Shown: piece after piece, positions 1-10,100 of the stretch
Layout of the letters: the number at the start of each line of letters is the position of its first letter
Position numbering within the stretch: the first letter of the stretch is position 1
Virus record (IMG/VR): IMGVR_UViG_3300024229_000009
Location: 1 to 51,413 of that record
From: a virus
DNA: 51,413 bases
Strand: one strand, 5' to 3'
Made by a program: the position numbers and the translations under genes
Notes under the pieces: generated by a model
What the model saw: only the letters and a program-made list of their open reading frames with translations
Told to the model about the DNA's origin: nothing
Database searches by the model: none

Positions 1-729
1 ATGCATGGATGGAAAACAGCTTATGCATCAACAGAAAACTTTCCACAATACTTACATGTAGACAAACTTGTTAGAAAAATTTATGGAGAAACACCAAACT
101 ATAAAGAGACACAAAGTTATAAATGGAAGAGGTGTTTGGAGCATGTAAATAAAAACTTTTTCTTTATAGATTATGAAGATGGATTTGATCTTGATAAAGT
201 TTTAAAAAAGGGAGAAGAACTTGTAAAAAGAATGGGTATTAGATGTTTAGTTATTGACCCATACAATAAAGTGAGAGATAAAGACAATTTGAATGCGTCA
301 ATAAACGACTACACAAATATTTACTTAAACAAAATAGATAACTTTTGTAAAAAGAATGACGTAATATGCATATTAGTTGCTCATCCAACAAAACCACAAA
401 GCGATAACGGTAAATTAATGGAACCTACATTTTATAGTGTAAAAGGTGGTGGAGAATTTTATGATATGAGTCCTCATTGTATACTTGTACATAGAGATTA
501 TGAAGAAGGAACTGTAAAAGTCAAGGTTTTAAAAGTAAAATTTTCAAATCTTGGAGAAAACCAAGCACATACAACATATTGTTGGGATGTAAATAACGGT
601 AGATATACTACTTTAAAAGAAGGTATACCTATATGGGATAACAGTTGTTGGATTGACGAAAACAATAAGTTTAAAACAAAGCAAATGCTTGACATAGACT
701 TTGAAACAATTAATAAATTAGAAATCTAA
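1..729 (+). CDS. Replicative DNA helicase, C-terminal part (partial at left edge)
   Basis: This looks like the end of a RecA-fold hexameric helicase of the DnaB/T7 gp4/Twinkle kind, which unwinds DNA at the phage fork. A hydrophobic strand ending in an acidic residue, LVIDPYN at residues 83-89, fits the Walker B region. ILVAHPTK at 124-131 fits the motif H3 region, and a Gly-rich segment near 147-152 followed by CILVHRD (160-166) matches the later part of the core. The Walker A region is not present, so the true start lies left of the window and the first ATG is probably internal. A primase domain upstream cannot be judged. The stop overlaps the next start (TAATG). Other RecA-fold ATPases of the DnaB type remain possible. 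Confidence 0.75.
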   Translation: MHGWKTAYASTENFPQYLHVDKLVRKIYGETPNYKETQSYKWKRCLEHVNKNFFFIDYEDGFDLDKVLKKGEELVKRMGIRCLVIDPYNKVRDKDNLNASINDYTNIYLNKIDNFCKKNDVICILVAHPTKPQSDNGKLMEPTFYSVKGGGEFYDMSPHCILVHRDYEEGTVKVKVLKVKFSNLGENQAHTTYCWDVNNGRYTTLKEGIPIWDNSCWIDENNKFKTKQMLDIDFETINKLEI

Positions 730-962
730 TGGAAATACACGAAGCAATAAAAATTTGTATTGACAATGGAATTACAATTTATCCTGTAATACAGAATCAA
801 ACACACTTGACAATAGAAATTAATTTTAAAGGGAGAAAGAAAAAAGGTAAAGAACTATATAACGTAAAAAATGATCAAAAAAAACTACAAGAAAAAGCAA
901 GAGAGCTTTATATCGAATTGGCAACAAGAATACAAGATCAAAAACAAAACGTTCCTGCTTGA
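729..962 (+). CDS. Small hypothetical protein (77 aa)
   Basis: The start codon overlaps the helicase stop in a TAATG arrangement, which strongly implies translational coupling in the same operon. The protein is short and Lys-rich in its second half, with a predicted helix around residues 48-70 (repeated K/E/A). No membrane segment or recognisable catalytic motif is seen. I do not recognise the family. Its place directly behind the helicase suggests a replication-linked role, which is inference only. Confidence 0.6.
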   Translation: MEIHEAIKICIDNGITIYPVIQNQTHLTIEINFKGRKKKGKELYNVKNDQKKLQEKARELYIELATRIQDQKQNVPA

Positions 963-992
963 CACTAAAGGATTAAAAAAACAATACGATCT

Positions 993-1004
993 GTTCACAA
1001 TCAT
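993..1004 (+). repeat. Dispersed 12-base motif GTTCACAATCAT (one of six copies)
   Basis: The exact 12-mer occurs at 993, 3796, 10587, 19888, 28993 and 43662, always on the plus strand. A copy with a different first base is at 6843, and GTTCACAATCAC is at 14336. Most lie inside genes in different reading frames. The function is unknown. Confidence 0.65.
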
Positions 1005-1239
1005 GGACAACAAAACATTTATAGAAAATGCACAAAAAGCTTTACATTTTGCTTGTTACGTTTGTTGGATTAAAAATCTACCTACAAGAGAGATTCTTTC
1101 TGACGAAGGCTTAATACACCAGCTAGTTCATTTGCTTCATAAATCAACAGCTTCTTACGTAAATATTGAGGATTTAAGAAAAACTTTTAATGAAATCTTG
1201 ATTATCAACAAAAAAATCACTACATTTCCATGTAAATAA
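1003..1239 (+). CDS. Small hypothetical protein (78 aa)
   Basis: An open frame extends upstream to 871, but that part overlaps the previous gene in another frame. I take the ATG at 1003, which starts after the previous stop at 962. The protein is probably all-helical, with an aromatic and Cys-containing stretch near residues 14-22 and a His-containing helix near 39-46. The family is not recognised. It lies between the replication helicase and a MazG-like gene on the plus strand. One copy of the dispersed GTTCACAATCAT motif covers the base just before this start. Confidence 0.55.
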   Translation: MDNKTFIENAQKALHFACYVCWIKNLPTREILSDEGLIHQLVHLLHKSTASYVNIEDLRKTFNEILIINKKITTFPCK

Positions 1240-1245
1240 TTGGAA

Positions 1246-1638
1246 ATGGCTACTTTTAACAACGAAGAATCAATTATTAAATCAATCAAAGAATTTAATA
1301 GTTCTTTTGGGCTACCAATATCAAAGACTCCTTGCTTAATTGAAAAAGAGCAATATAATTTAAAATACAATTTACTTAAAGAAGAATTAGACGAATACTT
1401 AGAGGCTTGTGAAAATAAAGACCTAGTAGAAATCTGTGATAGTATTATAGACATGTTCTATGTATTATCTGGGTTTATAGTTCAACATGGTATTGATAAA
1501 CAATTTTTAGATATGTTTTTTGAAGTTCATAAATCGAATATGAGCAAATTAGAAAACGGAAAAGTTTTAAAAAGACATGATGGAAAAATAATGAAAGGAT
1601 CAGAATATTTCAGACCAAACCTAAAAAAGTATCTATGA
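1246..1638 (+). CDS. MazG-like / PRA-PH superfamily NTP pyrophosphohydrolase
   Basis: All-alpha NTP pyrophosphatases of this superfamily hydrolyse (d)NTPs or related nucleotides to monophosphate and pyrophosphate with Mg2+. The metal-binding pattern is visible: EE at 46-47 with a further E at 50 on one helix, then E62-x-x-D65 with D69 on the next. A conserved segment with HKSNMSKL (95-102) is typical of phage and bacterial PRA-PH-like members. The frame opens with a TTG at 1240, but the ATG at 1246 gives a normal N-terminus of 130 residues. In phages such enzymes are thought to adjust nucleotide pools or alarmone levels; the exact substrate cannot be read from sequence. Confidence 0.8.
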   Translation: MATFNNEESIIKSIKEFNSSFGLPISKTPCLIEKEQYNLKYNLLKEELDEYLEACENKDLVEICDSIIDMFYVLSGFIVQHGIDKQFLDMFFEVHKSNMSKLENGKVLKRHDGKIMKGSEYFRPNLKKYL

Positions 1639-1653
1639 TAATAGATAAATAAA

Positions 1654-1824
1654 ATGCCTTTAGAATACAGAGAGAAATATCTTATAAGGACCTTCAACCA
1701 AATGCATGATAAACTAAACGATGCTTTTGAAGAAATCTCTGACGGCGACTTCGAAGAATGTAAAGGCACAATCAACTCTCTTATATATGATTTAAAAGAA
1801 ATTAAAAAACGTATGGAAACATGA
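1654..1824 (+). CDS. Small hypothetical protein (56 aa)
   Basis: The short frame begins at ATG 1654, sixteen bases after the MazG-like gene, and its stop overlaps the next start as ATGA at 1821-1824. That overlap is the main reason to accept it as a gene. The product is a charged, probably two-helix peptide with an acidic patch (EEISDGDFEE) and a Lys/Arg-rich end. No family is recognised. The tight packing points to co-translation with the phosphoesterase. Confidence 0.6.
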   Translation: MPLEYREKYLIRTFNQMHDKLNDAFEEISDGDFEECKGTINSLIYDLKEIKKRMET

Positions 1825-2924
1825 GCGGTAAAAAAAGAATTTGGATTAATAAAAGCGAATCAGAAGCTTTAGGTATACCACCAAGACCAGCAGAAAAAGG
1901 AAGAACCAAGTTTAGAACTTGGCTTTCTGGAGTTCAGCAACTAGAGTTAAACAAGATAAGGCATTTCGGAGTATACAAATACTGTGAAGAAAGAGGAATT
2001 AATTTTGAAAATGTACGTCAGTATTGGGATAAAACAAAAGAATATTCTGTACAGGTAAGACCTGAAACAATATCTTATCATGATATTTCACAAGATATTA
2101 TGGATATGATGGATAAACACTCTCCAAATTATCCTAAAATAGTTAGAAAAAAATCTAAAAATGCACATTTATTAGTTATAGACCCTGCCGATGTTCACAT
2201 AGGTAAACTTAGTGATTCATTTGAAACAGGAGAGGATTACAATACGGAAATAGCTGTTAAAAGAGTTAAAGAGGGTGTCCAGGGTATATTAGATAAGTCT
2301 TCTGGATATACTATAGACAAGGTTCTTTTAATTATTGGTAATGACATACTACACATTGACACTCCTAAAAGACAAACAACTTCAGGAACTCCACAAGATA
2401 CAGACGGAATGTGGTACGATAACTTTTTAAAAGCTAAAAAACTTTATATAGAAGTTATAGAAATGTTAATGTCTGTAGCGGATCTCCATGTAACTTATAA
2501 TCCTTCAAACCATGATTATACTAACGGATTCTTTTTAGCTGACGTAATAAGAAGTTGGTTTAGAAAATCAACACAAGTTAGTTTTGATGTAAGTATATCT
2601 CATAGAAAATATTATGCTTACGGAAATAATCTAATAGGAACAACTCATGGTGACGGCGCAAAAACAGGAGATCTTCCTTTACTTATGGCTGTTGAATCTA
2701 AAAATAACTGGTCAAAATGTAAACACAGATACGTTTATACTCATCATGTTCACCATAAAAATTCTAAAGATTTTGCCGGTGTTACAGTAGAATCATTAAG
2801 AAGTCCAAGCTCGGCAGACTCTTGGCACCATAGAAATGGTTATCAACATGCACCTAAAGCAATAGAAGGGTTCTTACATCATCCAGAACACGGACAAGTG
2901 GCTAGGTTAACACATCTTTTTTAG
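1821..2924 (+). CDS. Calcineurin-like metallophosphoesterase
   Basis: Members of this fold use a two-metal centre to cut phosphoesters, including DNA ends in the SbcD/Mre11 group. The metal ligands appear in the standard order: D124-x-H126 (PADVHIG), G173-N174-D175, N230-H231-D232, H276-G-D-G, and H308/H309 with H311. The N-terminal ~115 residues lie outside the catalytic core and are basic; NFENVRQYW near 61-69 looks like a small helical DNA- or partner-binding part. At 367 residues it fits phage members of this group. It sits among replication genes, so a role in DNA processing or recombination is likely but inferred; a nucleotide or RNA phosphoesterase is also possible. Confidence 0.8.
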   Translation: MSGKKRIWINKSESEALGIPPRPAEKGRTKFRTWLSGVQQLELNKIRHFGVYKYCEERGINFENVRQYWDKTKEYSVQVRPETISYHDISQDIMDMMDKHSPNYPKIVRKKSKNAHLLVIDPADVHIGKLSDSFETGEDYNTEIAVKRVKEGVQGILDKSSGYTIDKVLLIIGNDILHIDTPKRQTTSGTPQDTDGMWYDNFLKAKKLYIEVIEMLMSVADLHVTYNPSNHDYTNGFFLADVIRSWFRKSTQVSFDVSISHRKYYAYGNNLIGTTHGDGAKTGDLPLLMAVESKNNWSKCKHRYVYTHHVHHKNSKDFAGVTVESLRSPSSADSWHHRNGYQHAPKAIEGFLHHPEHGQVARLTHLF

Positions 2925-2925
2925 T

Positions 2926-3099
2926 ATGGAATGGACAATGGTTTCTTTCGTTTTCAGATGGCCACATGAAGGTCTTATCGTTGGTTTTGAATATTATGAC
3001 CCTACTGAAAAAGAGAATTGGTACACATGGAAACTACACTTTGCAGTGTTAACAATTAATTATGAATATGGTTTTGATGAGAACCCATATGAAGAATAA
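2926..3099 (+). CDS. Small hypothetical protein (57 aa)
   Basis: The ATG lies one base after the phosphoesterase stop and the frame runs 57 codons. The product is rich in aromatic residues (five Trp or more counting clusters such as WTMVSF and WYTWKLHF) and ends in an acidic tail. The pattern suggests a small beta-sheet protein, with no membrane segment. I do not recognise it. It is the last gene before the terminator at 3158, so it probably closes this operon. Confidence 0.6.
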   Translation: MEWTMVSFVFRWPHEGLIVGFEYYDPTEKENWYTWKLHFAVLTINYEYGFDENPYEE

Positions 3100-3105
3100 A
3101 ATTAT

Positions 3106-3113
3106 TATATTTG
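3106..3113 (+). promoter_or_regulatory. Putative promoter -7 element TATATTTG
   Basis: The box matches the Bacteroidota TAnnTTTG element on the plus strand. A TTG lies about 29 bases upstream, farther than the usual 17-23. It is followed within about 45 bases by a terminator, so it could drive a very short transcript rather than the gene at 3199. Confidence 0.35.
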
Positions 3114-3157
3114 TAACGATATATTCAAATATCACTGTTTTAGTTTTCATCCCTAAG

Positions 3158-3184
3158 AACCCTCAAATTTTTTGGGGGTTTTTT
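3158..3184 (+). terminator. Rho-independent terminator, plus strand
   Basis: A nine-base stem (3158-3166 pairing with 3172-3180, one G-T pair) with a five-base loop is followed by a T run through 3184. It would end the left plus-strand operon. Confidence 0.8.
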
Positions 3185-3198
3185 AATAAATTTATGTT

Positions 3199-3657
3199 GT
3201 GAACTATAGAAACAAAATATTCATCAACAAAGATCCTGAAAAAAAAGAATTAGGACTGATAAGAAGTATAATTAAAAATATTGATATTAAACAAATTTTA
3301 AAAGACTCTTTTGTTTATATATATGTTTTTGATGATGGAAATGTGGAAGTCTTAACCTACCAAGACAATCATGTTTATTTAATTTCAAAAGACTTGAACG
3401 TAGATAATAAAATGGCTGTAGAGTATTTGATGGAAAAAGAAGAAATAGAACAAAATGTAAATAGTGTTTTATATTGGGCAGGTATAAATGATATTAAAAA
3501 GTATGTCCCTGTATTATCAGAAGAAATAAATAAAGGTGTTTTAAAAAAGAAATACGCAAATTTAAATATATATGCCAAGAACATAACTGAAGCTTTATGG
3601 AAATTACCTTCAATATCTAGTGCATTTTACTTATATTTAGAGGACGTAGATGAATAG
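3199..3657 (+). CDS. Hypothetical protein (152 aa), GTG start
   Basis: The frame opens with GTG at 3199, fifteen bases after the terminator; the ATG at 3194 is in another frame and stops at once. No ATG lies near the N-terminus, so GTG is the best start. The protein looks alpha/beta with no signal peptide, membrane segment or familiar motif. A stretch such as VYIYVFDDGNVEVLTY near 38-53 is a likely beta hairpin. It overlaps the endonuclease gene by eight bases, so the two are probably translated together. No own promoter is visible; read-through of the terminator or an unrecognised promoter is needed. Confidence 0.6.
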   Translation: MNYRNKIFINKDPEKKELGLIRSIIKNIDIKQILKDSFVYIYVFDDGNVEVLTYQDNHVYLISKDLNVDNKMAVEYLMEKEEIEQNVNSVLYWAGINDIKKYVPVLSEEINKGVLKKKYANLNIYAKNITEALWKLPSISSAFYLYLEDVDE

Positions 3658-4105
3658 ATATAAAAAAAAGAACAGGCAAATTACAAGACACAAGAAAACT
3701 AAGATTGATGGAATACAATTTCAATCAAAGCTGGAGTCTCACATGTATTTACTTTTGAAGGCTCACAAAATAAAAGCTGGATACGAATCACACAAGTTCA
3801 CAATCATTGACGGATTTGAGTTGCCTTTTTCTTCTTACGAAAAAACCCCAAAGAAAAAATACCTACACGATAAAGGCTTTAAAAAAATATTGCCCATAAC
3901 ATATACTCCTGACTTTGTAGATGTACAAGACCCTCCTAGATTTATAATTGAATGTAAAGGTAATCCAAACGAAAGGTTTCCAATGGTATGGAAGCTGTTT
4001 AAACGCCATCTAACGCTTAATAGTATAAATCCAGTGTTACTTATGCCAAGAAACCAGAAAGACTGCTTAGAAGTGATTAGAATAATAAAAGAAACTATTC
4101 TCTAG
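3650..4105 (+). CDS. PD-(D/E)XK endonuclease (phage endonuclease-I / DUF1064-like)
   Basis: This family cuts DNA, often branched recombination intermediates, with a PD-(D/E)XK metal site. The site is visible: E29 in a helix after a basic N-terminus, D88 in YTPDFV, and the E101-C-K103 pair in IIECKG. The basic start (RYKKKNRQ) suits DNA binding. At 151 residues it fits small phage resolvase-like nucleases. It overlaps the gene before it by eight bases, and its 3' end overlaps the convergent giant virion gene by eleven bases. A general nuclease for host DNA breakdown is an alternative to a junction resolvase. One GTTCACAATCAT copy lies within it (3796-3807). Confidence 0.75.
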   Translation: MNRYKKKNRQITRHKKTKIDGIQFQSKLESHMYLLLKAHKIKAGYESHKFTIIDGFELPFSSYEKTPKKKYLHDKGFKKILPITYTPDFVDVQDPPRFIIECKGNPNERFPMVWKLFKRHLTLNSINPVLLMPRNQKDCLEVIRIIKETIL

Positions 4106-7100
4106 CTTTTTTCATTTGATTTAAGGTAGATCTTTCATAGTCTTCTTTATTTAATGGACCACCTTCTAATAATAACATATAATTTGGATCTGGATTAGAT
4201 TGTGTAAATCTTTGTTCAATAGTTCTTTCTAATCCATCAGCAATTTTGTCTAGCTCAGCTCTTGGTGATCCAGGCATAGTTAAAGCCAGCAATCTTAACT
4301 TAAATAACTGGTGAACAGCTTCATTTACAGCCTTTCTCATTTGTGGAGTTTTAGCCGTTAAATAACTTGTCTGAGTTCCAAAAGCACCTGCGTATTTACT
4401 ATATGAACCATCACTATATAACTCTTTTGCTGCCATTATACTTCGAGCCTGCTCCACACCAATACTAAGCATACCAAGATTATCAAACGCAGCGTCTATA
4501 AAACCATCTATGGTTTGTGTTTTATCAATATCACTTGAAATAAATTCACTTATATCTGTACCAAATTTTTCATTAGCCAACAAAATCAATGCGTCTTCTG
4601 CAAAACTGACTCTAGGCAAAGGATTCATTGTACCAATTAAATCTTTTAAAACACTTTCCGTTGATCCATATTTTTGTCTAGCAATGTATTTATTTTCATA
4701 CGTCATGCTAAATTTATTCATTGCTTCAGCATGTGAATAAAGAACTTTGTAGTTTTCCACGGCTATATTATAATCTTCTATACTTTCAGCATTTTGTTTA
4801 GAAGTTTTACTAAAATCAAACTGTTCATTGCCAGATATTACAGGCAACCAATCTTGGGCTATTAATTTATTTTGCCCCCCAAGTTTTTCTATATCATCCA
4901 TATCTACACCCAACGCTAATGCTAAAGTTCCACCAAAACCAGCTACCCTTAAAGCCATTCCTGTTTGTTTTATAATATTAAAAGACATTATCTCTCTAAC
5001 TCTACCTTGCAATCTTTTTTTAGCAAAATCTTTTTGTTCTTCTGGGATGGTTGGATCTAAAATTACAGAAATTTGATTTGTAATATCTGCTTTAACATTT
5101 AATATAAACTTTTGAAAAGGAATAGCAGCTCTAATAGCTGTTTTTTTTCCTTCACTTACATTTTGTTGATACAAAGCAGCCTCACTCACAGCATCTGTTT
5201 GTCTCATGACCAATGCAATATTGTAATCAGCGTGTCTCACTGCTTCAAGATCAGGATTTTTATTTTGTTCAGCCCACCATAATTTCATATCCTTAGGTAA
5301 TTTTTCTCCTTTAGAAACTTTATAATCTAAATAGTGAGCCTCAAACACATTGTTTGCCGCAAGCTTATCACCATTTGCAAGCCAAAAATTTAAAGACAAA
5401 TTATTAGATGTGTTTAAAAGATTTATAACTTGATCAAAAGTATATCTTGCTGTATCTGAAAACAAACTTTTATAATCAGGGTTATCCTTGTCTAATCTAA
5501 AAGCACCTGCATAATAATCAGCAGGTAATGATTGATTTTGATCTATAGCAAGCTCCGATAATATTGAATTTCTAAAACCTGTTCTTGACTTTGAATATAA
5601 ATTTTGTAAATCTTTACTTCCTAACAACCCTTGTATTCTTTTTTTAATATCACCATCAGTAGAAGTTTTATTAGTCAAGCTATTTGTAAAAGTCGTATAT
5701 AAAATGTTTTTTTGTTGAACATATTCTTTAGCTATTTTATTTCTGAATAAAGGCATTGAACCGGTGACAGCACTACTATACTGACTAAAACCCTGGTCAA
5801 ATCTACCTAAAGCAACTACACTAATACTACCGTAAGCAGCGTTTGCAACGTCGCTTAACAATTTCATTCCACCTCCTTTTGGACTAGTAATGTCTATATC
5901 TTTCATGTTTGTTCTTCTTACATCATCGTAGAAGAATTGTTTTCTTTTCTTTAGCGCATTAAACAACCTATCTTTTTGATTACTCTGTTCAAATAAATTA
6001 TTAAAAACTTTGCTGTCTAAAAGATTACCTAATGTTTGCCAGTTCTTAAATGCAGTTATTTCCATGTTCACCCCTCTGTTTGCTGCATAAACACTATTAA
6101 AAAAATTTCCAGGACTTAGTCTCATGTTTTCATCTAATAAATTTACGCCTGTATTGTCTTTTAATGAGCTTGAATTTAAGCTTTGTGAGTTTTCTCCAAA
6201 AAAATCACTAATTTTTGAAGAATCTGTTCCCCTCATAAATAAAGGTATGTAGCTTCCTTTTTTAAAAAATGTTTTATCTCCATTTTCATGATCTCTAATT
6301 CTAGACACAGATCCTTCATAATTTTCTTCAAACATTGATCTCATTCTTTCAACTGCATTTACATTAAAAGAAAAAGCCTTGCTTGAAATGTCTTTGTAAT
6401 TTTTTGCGTTTTCTATATCTAGTTTTTTAATTAAACTATTCCATATATCATACTTATCTTTATAATCTTGTTCTTTTTTGTCTTCATATTCTTGTTTTGC
6501 TCTATTTCTTTCTTGAAGAATTAAACTTTTAATTCTAATAAACTCAGTATCTAAACCTGTCTTTGGGTCTATTTTTCCTGTTTTTCTTAGTAAAGAAGCT
6601 AAAATAAATTGCTCATAACTATTAACTAAACTATTAGGATTTTTGTCTGCTGCTTTTATTTTAGTAACGTCTTCTCCCTTTGCAGCAGCATTTTTAAACA
6701 ATAATTTATTATAATTTAAAACTTCTTGTTCAAATAATAAACGCTCCTGTGCTGCTTTTATAAGAGGTTTATTTTGACCTTCTGCTGTTGATCTCAAAGA
6801 TTCTTGAACCAAATCATAAAATGGTTTTCCTTTTACATTGTCTTTCACAATCATTTGCATTAAAACATCAGCTGTTAACACATCTAAACCGCCAGGTATA
6901 AACTTACCTGCGTATATATTTTGTGCCAAATTATTTGTAGCGGCTAACAAATCTATAGCCAAGCCTTGATTATTACCACTGCTTGAAAGTTTTATTTTTT
7001 CTGAAAAATCAGCAGCCATTCTGGTTGCGATTTCATGTGATTTCAAAATAGACTCAACATTTCCATACTGAGGAATATTACCCTTTTTTAAATCATAAAA

Positions 7101-10100
7101 ATATTTTTGTATAACTTTTTGTTGTGTAATTGGTAAAGTTTTGAGAAAATTTCCATCTGCATTAAAAAGGTTTAATTTTTCAAGTATATTTCTTTTTCTA
7201 ACTACAACAGGGTCTTCAATAGACTCTACTTCTGGTTCAATTACTATAGGTGTAACAGGTGGTATTACTACAGCTTTTTTGTCATCGTCTTTTTCTTCTT
7301 TATTTAATTCTAAATCATCTTCTAAAGGTGTTTGAGTCTGATCAGAATCAACTGGTTGTCCTAATCCTTTTTGTTGATTAATTGCTGAGCTTAAATCAAA
7401 ATCAATAACCTCACTATCTTCTACAAAATTATTTATATCGTTATTTCTATTAGACAATCCCTGAAAACCAAAAGCATAAACCTCGTTATTAAACTCTTTT
7501 TTATTTTCCAATATATCTTCATAGTACAACTTAGAAGCTCGTTCTTTTACTTTTGGATCTTGAGAGTCTATTGTAAAACTTGTTTCTCCATTTTGTATCT
7601 TTTCTTCTTGTATAGCTTTTATTGCTAGATTATCATACTTAAGTTTTATAGTATCGTCGGCAAAATAATAAGAAAGCTCACTTGGATATTTTGACAACTC
7701 GTCTTTAATTTCTTTTTTAATTTTATCTACATCATCTAAAATCAACCTTCTAGTTTCTTCTGTAGTGTCAGTATTGTTAAATATTTTAATTTTTTCTTCT
7801 AATGTTGCTAATTTATTTATAAAAGAAATCTTGTCTCCTTGAGACATTGTGTTTAATAATTGTTTTTTTCTTTCCTTAAACTTATTAATTTCAGAATCTA
7901 TAACTACTCTTCTTTTAATCAAAGATTCATATTCAACATTACCATCTAAAGAAGTTTTACTAGCAGCTGACTCATCTTCAAATGCTTTTATTTGACTTTC
8001 AATAAGCATGCTTTCAATATGAATCTCATTTTCACCTTTAACAGCTAAGTTGTTTAATATTAATCCATCTGCTGCTTTTTTAAGTCTTCTTTTGTTAGCA
8101 AACCTTAATGCTTGAGAAATACCTTTTGTACTTCCTAAAGTTGCAAGTCCTGTTTTAGTAAAAAGTTCAATAGCTTTATCTTTATCAAATTTTTCGTTAC
8201 CTGCGGCAATTTCTATACCATAATTAGTGAATGCAATCAACTGTTCCTCAGAAAGTTCGTTTAATAAAAGTTTTTTATCTATTCCTGTAAGTTTTGAGAA
8301 CATGCTTACATATTGTTCTTTAAAGTGCTTTGAATATTGTTTTGAAAAAACATTTACATCAAAAGATGTTTTATCTTTTGGTATGGATTTTTTTAAAGAT
8401 TTAAAGTATTTAAAAGTAAATAGACTAGTGAAACCCACTTCAACTCCAGACTTTAATAAAGAAGTTAATCTTTTTTCTGTATTGGACATAGATTCTAGAT
8501 TAACCTCTTCTTCTGTCAAAAACAATCCTTGAGCTTTTTTTTCTTTTATAGATCTAATTTGCTGATCATAAGACTGTAAATTACCCCCATAACCAGTAAC
8601 ACCTACTAAGCTTAATCCAAAAGCTGGATTTAATATAAAAGCTCCTGTGCTAGCCATAGAATTTGCTACAGGGTCTACAAGTTTAGATATAAACTCACCT
8701 GCGCTTTGAGATTTAACTAAATCTCCATCGTATACAGGAATATATTCAGATTTGACTCTGTTAAAAAATTCAGGGTTTATTATTTTTCTAAAATTATTTA
8801 TACCAGGGAGTCCGGTTTGTCCATATACAATAGCTTCAGCTGTTTTTTCATCAACACCAAGTCCTTTTAAACTATCATAAGCTATGTATGCAGTATTGAC
8901 TCCTAATTCCCAAGCTGAAAATCCCGCGCCTTGAACAAAGTTTTCCACATTTTCATAAGATTGGTTCATCCAGTTTAGTATACCACTTGATGCTGATCCA
9001 GGATTTGGTTGCCATCCAAATATTCCGTTTCTTGTAGCTTCTTGTGTTCTTATTAATTCTTTTGCTTTTTGAACATATCCTTTTAAAAGACCTGCTTTAT
9101 TTGGATCGTCTATCTCTATCTTTATATTTCCTTTTCTTACTTCTTGTAGTTGATTGAAGTCATAAAGCTTTTTAGTTAAATCATTTAATGAAGAAGCTTT
9201 TCCATTTATTTTAATAGCATCTAAAGGCATATCGGAAATATTCATTCCTGAATCTTGTAGTGCGTTTAAATAATTAGCGTCGTTTAGATTTATTTCTTTG
9301 TACTTTCCAGTTGCATTTAATATGTTTCCAAAATCTTCAGCAACAACTTCTTTTGTGTCATTATATCTTGATATTATTCCAGATATTTTTTGTTTTAACT
9401 CATTTGCTTCTTTTTTAGCTAGCCTTGTAGGATCCACCAAATCTCTTTCTCCATAACCAGAACCCGATCTTCTAAGTTTCTTTTTAGCTCTTTTAAGAAT
9501 TTCTTTATTTCTTTTGCTCATCAACTTATTAGCAAGCTGTAAATCGGATTCCCATAATTCTTGATTAAATCCTCCTGCAGTGTATTCTGTAATTGATCTA
9601 CCAGTATCTAAAAACTTAACAATACTTCTCATGTCTTCATGTTCAGGTATAATATTATTTCCAAACCAATCAGAGGAGATTTGAGGCAAGTCATTAATAT
9701 CGGCATTAGAAAATGTAGAAAAACTAAAGTCTATAGCGTTTCTATAAGATGAAGTTAAAAACTCCTGAAACTGTATAAATCTATTTTTTTCTAAATTATT
9801 TATTTTTTCTGTAATTTCATTTTCTGAAAGTCCAGATGTTAAGTATTGAAGTCTTTGTTTTGCTTTATAAGCGTCTGTAAAAAGATTAAAAGTTTTTGAT
9901 TTGTTCTCGGCATTTGTTACTATGACTTGGTCAAAAATTCCAGATTCTTTTATAGTAACGCCATAATTTCCTAAAAGACCAGACAAACTTGATACAACAT
10001 ATTCTTCATTTTGTGTGAATATTTCTTGCGGAATGTTTTTAATAGTTTCCTTATAAGAGCCTTTTGAAAAATCAAAATAAGTTCCATTGTTGTCAGATGG

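Noticed and set aside
871-1002. Upstream extension of the 1003 gene
   Set aside because: It overlaps the end of the 729-962 gene in another frame; the ATG at 1003 follows that gene cleanly.
3100-3198. tRNA or other structured RNA gene
   Set aside because: No cloverleaf or CCA end; only a terminator hairpin and a -7 box are supported.
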